Positions 26,674 to 29,325 of a stretch of DNA of 29,325 nucleotides are shown one piece after another (position 1 is the stretch's first letter; each line of letters begins with the position of its first letter). A program made the position numbers and the translations under genes. The notes below the pieces were generated by a model. It saw only the letters and a program-made list of their open reading frames with translations. It searched no databases and had not been told where the DNA came from. This DNA is from a virus, in IMG/VR virus record IMGVR_UViG_3300032265_001549, positions 1-29,325 of that record, one strand, 5' to 3'.

Positions 26674-27732
26674 TTATCTGTGACGCACCAAACTAACAAT
26701 TCTAGTTAATTCGTCATTTTGAAAGCTAACCGATTCAGTGGTTGGAGGAGGAGTTCCTGCTGTAGCAGTTGGCGCTGGTGCAGGTGCAGCCGCTGGCTTG
26801 CCGCCATTTGGAGCACGACGTAAAATTAAATCATCTGTAATGTCAGGTACACCACCACCTTTAGTTAACCACGCTTGATCTTGTGGAGTCAAGGCAGCAA
26901 ACTTAGCTGCCTGTGCTGGATCCTTATATGGATTAGGTGTAGCTGGTTTAGTAGATTGAGTTGCTGTAGGTGTAACTCGGCCACCGTTAGGCAACGGTTT
27001 GCCGTCTGGGCCCAAAACACTGGTTACACCTGATGCTGTGGTTACTAGAGTATTGCCGTCATCGTCGGTTTGTGTTGATGCCGCCGGAGCTGCCGCCGGA
27101 GCTGCCGCCGGAGCTGCCGCCGGAGCTGCCGGAGTAACTTTGCCGCCGTTTGGTAATGGCTGTCCATCTGCTCCAACAACTACAGTTTTTCCGTCAGGCG
27201 TAGTAATCATGTGATTGCCTTCGTCGTCTGTTTGCACTTGTGTACTGGTCGGTGCCGCAGGTGCCGCAGGCGCTGTTGGTGTCGTAGGCTTTGTTGACTG
27301 AGCAGGTTTTGCCGGTGCTTTGTCAGTTGCTATACCAAATCCTACTGGAGGTTTAAGACCTTGCTGTGTTAATGCAGTGTATGTCTTTCTTCCAATTAAT
27401 CCGTCATCTGCTAGGCCATTGGCTTTCTGGAACGCCTTAATAGCATTAACATCTGCGGGCCATGCACCTACAGGAGCTGGTTTAGCACTTTGTGTTGTAG
27501 ATCCAGCATCGTTAAACGGAACAAATGTTCCTTTAATTTGGCCACGACTGCCTTGCATATATCCCATCTTACCTGAGCCTGCAGGATCTTGTACAGCAGG
27601 TTGACCTTCCGGTCCTTTTTGTCCCATACCTTTGAGGTTGCCTGGGGCTACATAACCTGCTTCCAATACAGTAAGATATTCGCGCAGTCTACTTACTTTA
27701 TTTTTTAATTCGCTTTCTGTAATTTTTTTCAT
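26674..27732 (-). CDS. Putative virion protein with peptidoglycan-binding domain and Ala/Pro repeats
   Basis: 352 residues. MKKITESELKNKVSRLREYL is an amphipathic opening typical of T4-like head-associated proteins. Residues 93-126 (DVNAIKAFQKANGLADDGLI, then GRKTYTALTQQG) match the PG_binding_1 fold (FQ..nGL..DG..G..T). Two copies of a DDxGNxxxTTxxGxTxVxGxDGxPLPNGGxVTP unit follow, separated by Ala/Pro linkers, and the C-terminus DELTRIVSLVRHR is a helix. It may bind cell-wall material. RBS-like GGAAA precedes the ATG, and the gene starts 2 bp after the next gene's stop. Function is inferred from domains. Confidence 0.7.
   Translation of the reverse strand: MKKITESELKNKVSRLREYLTVLEAGYVAPGNLKGMGQKGPEGQPAVQDPAGSGKMGYMQGSRGQIKGTFVPFNDAGSTTQSAKPAPVGAWPADVNAIKAFQKANGLADDGLIGRKTYTALTQQGLKPPVGFGIATDKAPAKPAQSTKPTTPTAPAAPAAPTSTQVQTDDEGNHMITTPDGKTVVVGADGQPLPNGGKVTPAAPAAAPAAAPAAAPAASTQTDDDGNTLVTTASGVTSVLGPDGKPLPNGGRVTPTATQSTKPATPNPYKDPAQAAKFAALTPQDQAWLTKGGGVPDITDDLILRRAPNGGKPAAAPAPAPTATAGTPPPTTESVSFQNDELTRIVSLVRHR
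27080..27127. repeat. 12-bp tandem repeat
   Basis: GCCGCCGGAGCT four times (27080-27127), coding for Ala/Pro linker units in the 26674-27732 gene. Length polymorphism is likely. Confidence 0.9.
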
Positions 27733-27734
27733 AA

Positions 27735-29325
27735 TTAATTTCCAAAGTTAATTTTTCCCATGATCTGTTTCATCATGTCTTGAGGATTCATTTGAGCACC
27801 TGATGATTGGGCTGGCATGTTTTGCATCATGCCGCCAACTTTGCCTTGAAGGCCTTTCATCATGCCGCCAATTGGGTCAGCGCCGCTGGCGTCAAAACCC
27901 ATATTACCAGCCATGCCTTTAAATTTATTCATAGCATCGTCATAGCTAGCTGGTTTACCATCAATAGTGCCTGTGCTAGTATTGTTACGTGTTATTTTTG
28001 CATCCGGGTTTGCCTGTTGCCATTTATCTAATAGTTGATCTATGTTTACATCGCCGTGATCTTGTTGAAACTTAGACATTAATTGTGAAAATTCATCATC
28101 TGCCGGTGCTTCGTCGATTGCGTGTTCGTGTCCTGGAATTCCAGATAGTCGCATAATTTGATTATGCTCGTTACCACTTGGATCCATTTTGTCAATTAAT
28201 TTTAATACCATGGCTAGATCTTCTTCGCTAGCATTTTCAAATTCACCGTTCTTAAAATCTTTAACAACTTTAGTCTTGGCACGTGTGCCGCCAATGGTAA
28301 AGTTTTTCTTTTCATGATTCCAAAACCCTGCAACACTTTTTAACATTTGTTCAACACCACTATCTTGCTGACCCATGTCAAAACCAAAATCTGCTGGACT
28401 CATGCCACATTCTTCGATACAATCATGCAATGTCATTTCTTTGTGGCCAAAGTCTAATGTAGTGTCTAACTTTGCACCGTGATCTTTAGCGGTATGAATT
28501 GCTTTGATTAGACCTTGACGTGCTAAATGACGTGCTTGGCTGTGACCAGTATGTTTAGCACCGCTCTTGTCAGTTACTGTACCTTTATTCTTTGTGTAAG
28601 GTCCGTCAAACGGAGGATCTTCTTTGTCTTCTGCCATTGGAGGAGCTGCCGGTGGTACAGGTGCCGCAGGCGCCTCTGGTGCGGCAGGTGCCGCAGGCGC
28701 CTCTGGTGGTGGTGCTTCTGCGGCACCTTGCGGCTCTTGTAAATCCTGTCCGCCAATCTCGCCTTCGCCGTCAAAATGTAATTGATTGGCAAGAGATGCA
28801 TCTTGATCTAAAATAAACTGTTGAATTAGTGGGCGTACATCTAAATCTGAATTAATATCTTTTAAGGAATTAATAAATTCAGGATCGTCAATAATTCCTT
28901 TCAAACTTTGTATTGCATTAGTAGCATCAGGACCACCTTTTAATTCTGCACTTAAAATTTTGTTTAATTTTTGTATTGCTTGTTGTTGTACTGATTTGTT
29001 AGGACTGAATAGTGTGTCTTCAACTTCTCCGTCTTCGCCTAAAATGCCATCCATGAAACTTTCAAATTGATCTTCTGGATCTGGTACAGGATATTTTTTA
29101 TATTTGCTCTTTGGTTCGTCATCTAATACGCGACCCTTTTGACCATTGCCATCATCGTAATCAGTTTTTTCGTGCTTAACACCGTGTTTGGTTTTTGTAA
29201 CTTTGCCGCCCTTGTGGGTAGTTCCTGTTTCTTTGTCGGCATCGAACACTTCGTCTAGACTGTTTTGTATTTTGAATTTGTGAATAGTACCAGTACCATG
29301 TTGGCGCATGTGAACTTGTTTACCA
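27735..29325 (-). CDS. Large structural-type protein, 5' end outside the window
   Basis: The frame continues to the right edge (GKQVHMRQHGTGTIHKFKIQ...), with no ribosome-binding site at the internal ATG (29309), so the gene is partial. 524 residues from that ATG are visible. There is an Ala/Pro/Glu linker (about 195-230), then KSGAKHTGHSQARHLARQGL, a folded central part (DFGHKEMTLHDCIEECGMSP), and a Met/Gly/Gln-rich C-terminus (GGMMKGLQGKVGGMMQNMPA). The composition suggests a head-decoration or scaffolding-like virion protein; no specific family recognised. It is followed at once by the 26674-27732 gene. Confidence 0.65.
   Translation of the reverse strand, partial: GKQVHMRQHGTGTIHKFKIQNSLDEVFDADKETGTTHKGGKVTKTKHGVKHEKTDYDDGNGQKGRVLDDEPKSKYKKYPVPDPEDQFESFMDGILGEDGEVEDTLFSPNKSVQQQAIQKLNKILSAELKGGPDATNAIQSLKGIIDDPEFINSLKDINSDLDVRPLIQQFILDQDASLANQLHFDGEGEIGGQDLQEPQGAAEAPPPEAPAAPAAPEAPAAPVPPAAPPMAEDKEDPPFDGPYTKNKGTVTDKSGAKHTGHSQARHLARQGLIKAIHTAKDHGAKLDTTLDFGHKEMTLHDCIEECGMSPADFGFDMGQQDSGVEQMLKSVAGFWNHEKKNFTIGGTRAKTKVVKDFKNGEFENASEEDLAMVLKLIDKMDPSGNEHNQIMRLSGIPGHEHAIDEAPADDEFSQLMSKFQQDHGDVNIDQLLDKWQQANPDAKITRNNTSTGTIDGKPASYDDAMNKFKGMAGNMGFDASGADPIGGMMKGLQGKVGGMMQNMPAQSSGAQMNPQDMMKQIMGKINFGN

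Noticed and set aside
27080-27127. Short tandem repeat considered as a CRISPR-like or regulatory array
   Set aside because: The 12-bp units have no spacers and simply code for Ala/Pro linker residues in frame.
29300-29309. ATG at 29309 as the start of the last gene
   Set aside because: The frame stays open to the window edge, there is no ribosome-binding site, and the preceding residues continue the same kind of sequence.

Overview
The window is part of a T4-like myovirus genome. The evidence is a minus-strand replication and recombination block coding for a gene 32 ssDNA-binding protein, UvsX, a UvsY-like protein, UvsW, a gp61-like primase and a gp41-like helicase, together with T4-type late promoters (TATAAATA) in front of virion genes. 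The sigma-70 promoters fit the enterobacterial consensus very closely and the tRNA is of proteobacterial type, so a proteobacterial host is likely; this is inference. No CRISPR array, insertion sequence or integrase was seen.

Layout. 1-6995 (+): about twenty small, mostly acidic early genes of unknown function. Twelve near-identical promoter/leader cassettes (TTGACA, exactly 17 bp, TATAAT, A/C-rich leader, usually GGAGCGA before the ATG) drive them, and a tRNA-Ile(CAU) sits among them. The last gene is an AAA+ ATPase. 6996-7126 (+): a candidate small RNA, with two hairpins that show the same 16-nt loop, followed by an intrinsic terminator. The loop is complementary to the conserved GGAGCGAA ribosome-binding site of the early genes. 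7127-10930: short late or accessory genes on both strands, many with a late-promoter-like box only 3-5 nt before the ATG. 10402-13978 (-): a 1021-aa tail fibre and two small followers. 14014-17206 (-): acetyltransferase-like gene, helicase, small protein, primase. 17219-18452: a virion-like gene and a divergent small gene. 18432-23614 (-): a tightly coupled operon with a 399-aa unknown, UvsW, two unknowns, a gp62-like clamp-loader candidate, a zinc-finger protein and a miniature DnaE-like protein. 23715-26521 (-): UvsY-like, a small acidic protein, UvsX and gp32. 26674-29325 (-): two Ala/Pro-rich structural proteins, the last one cut by the window edge.

How it fits together. The early cassette genes are probably host-takeover or accessory functions expressed at once from host RNA polymerase. 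The candidate small RNA lies at the 3' end of this early block, so it would accumulate with early transcription and could pair with the shared ribosome-binding site, shutting the early regulon down as a group. The minus-strand block supplies helicase/primase, recombination and clamp-loading functions, and TATAAATA promoters then express virion genes. The two most interesting items are the small RNA/early-leader system and the 189-aa protein that keeps the DnaE catalytic motifs. Two paralogous tiny membrane proteins with promoters inside their coding sequence are also notable.
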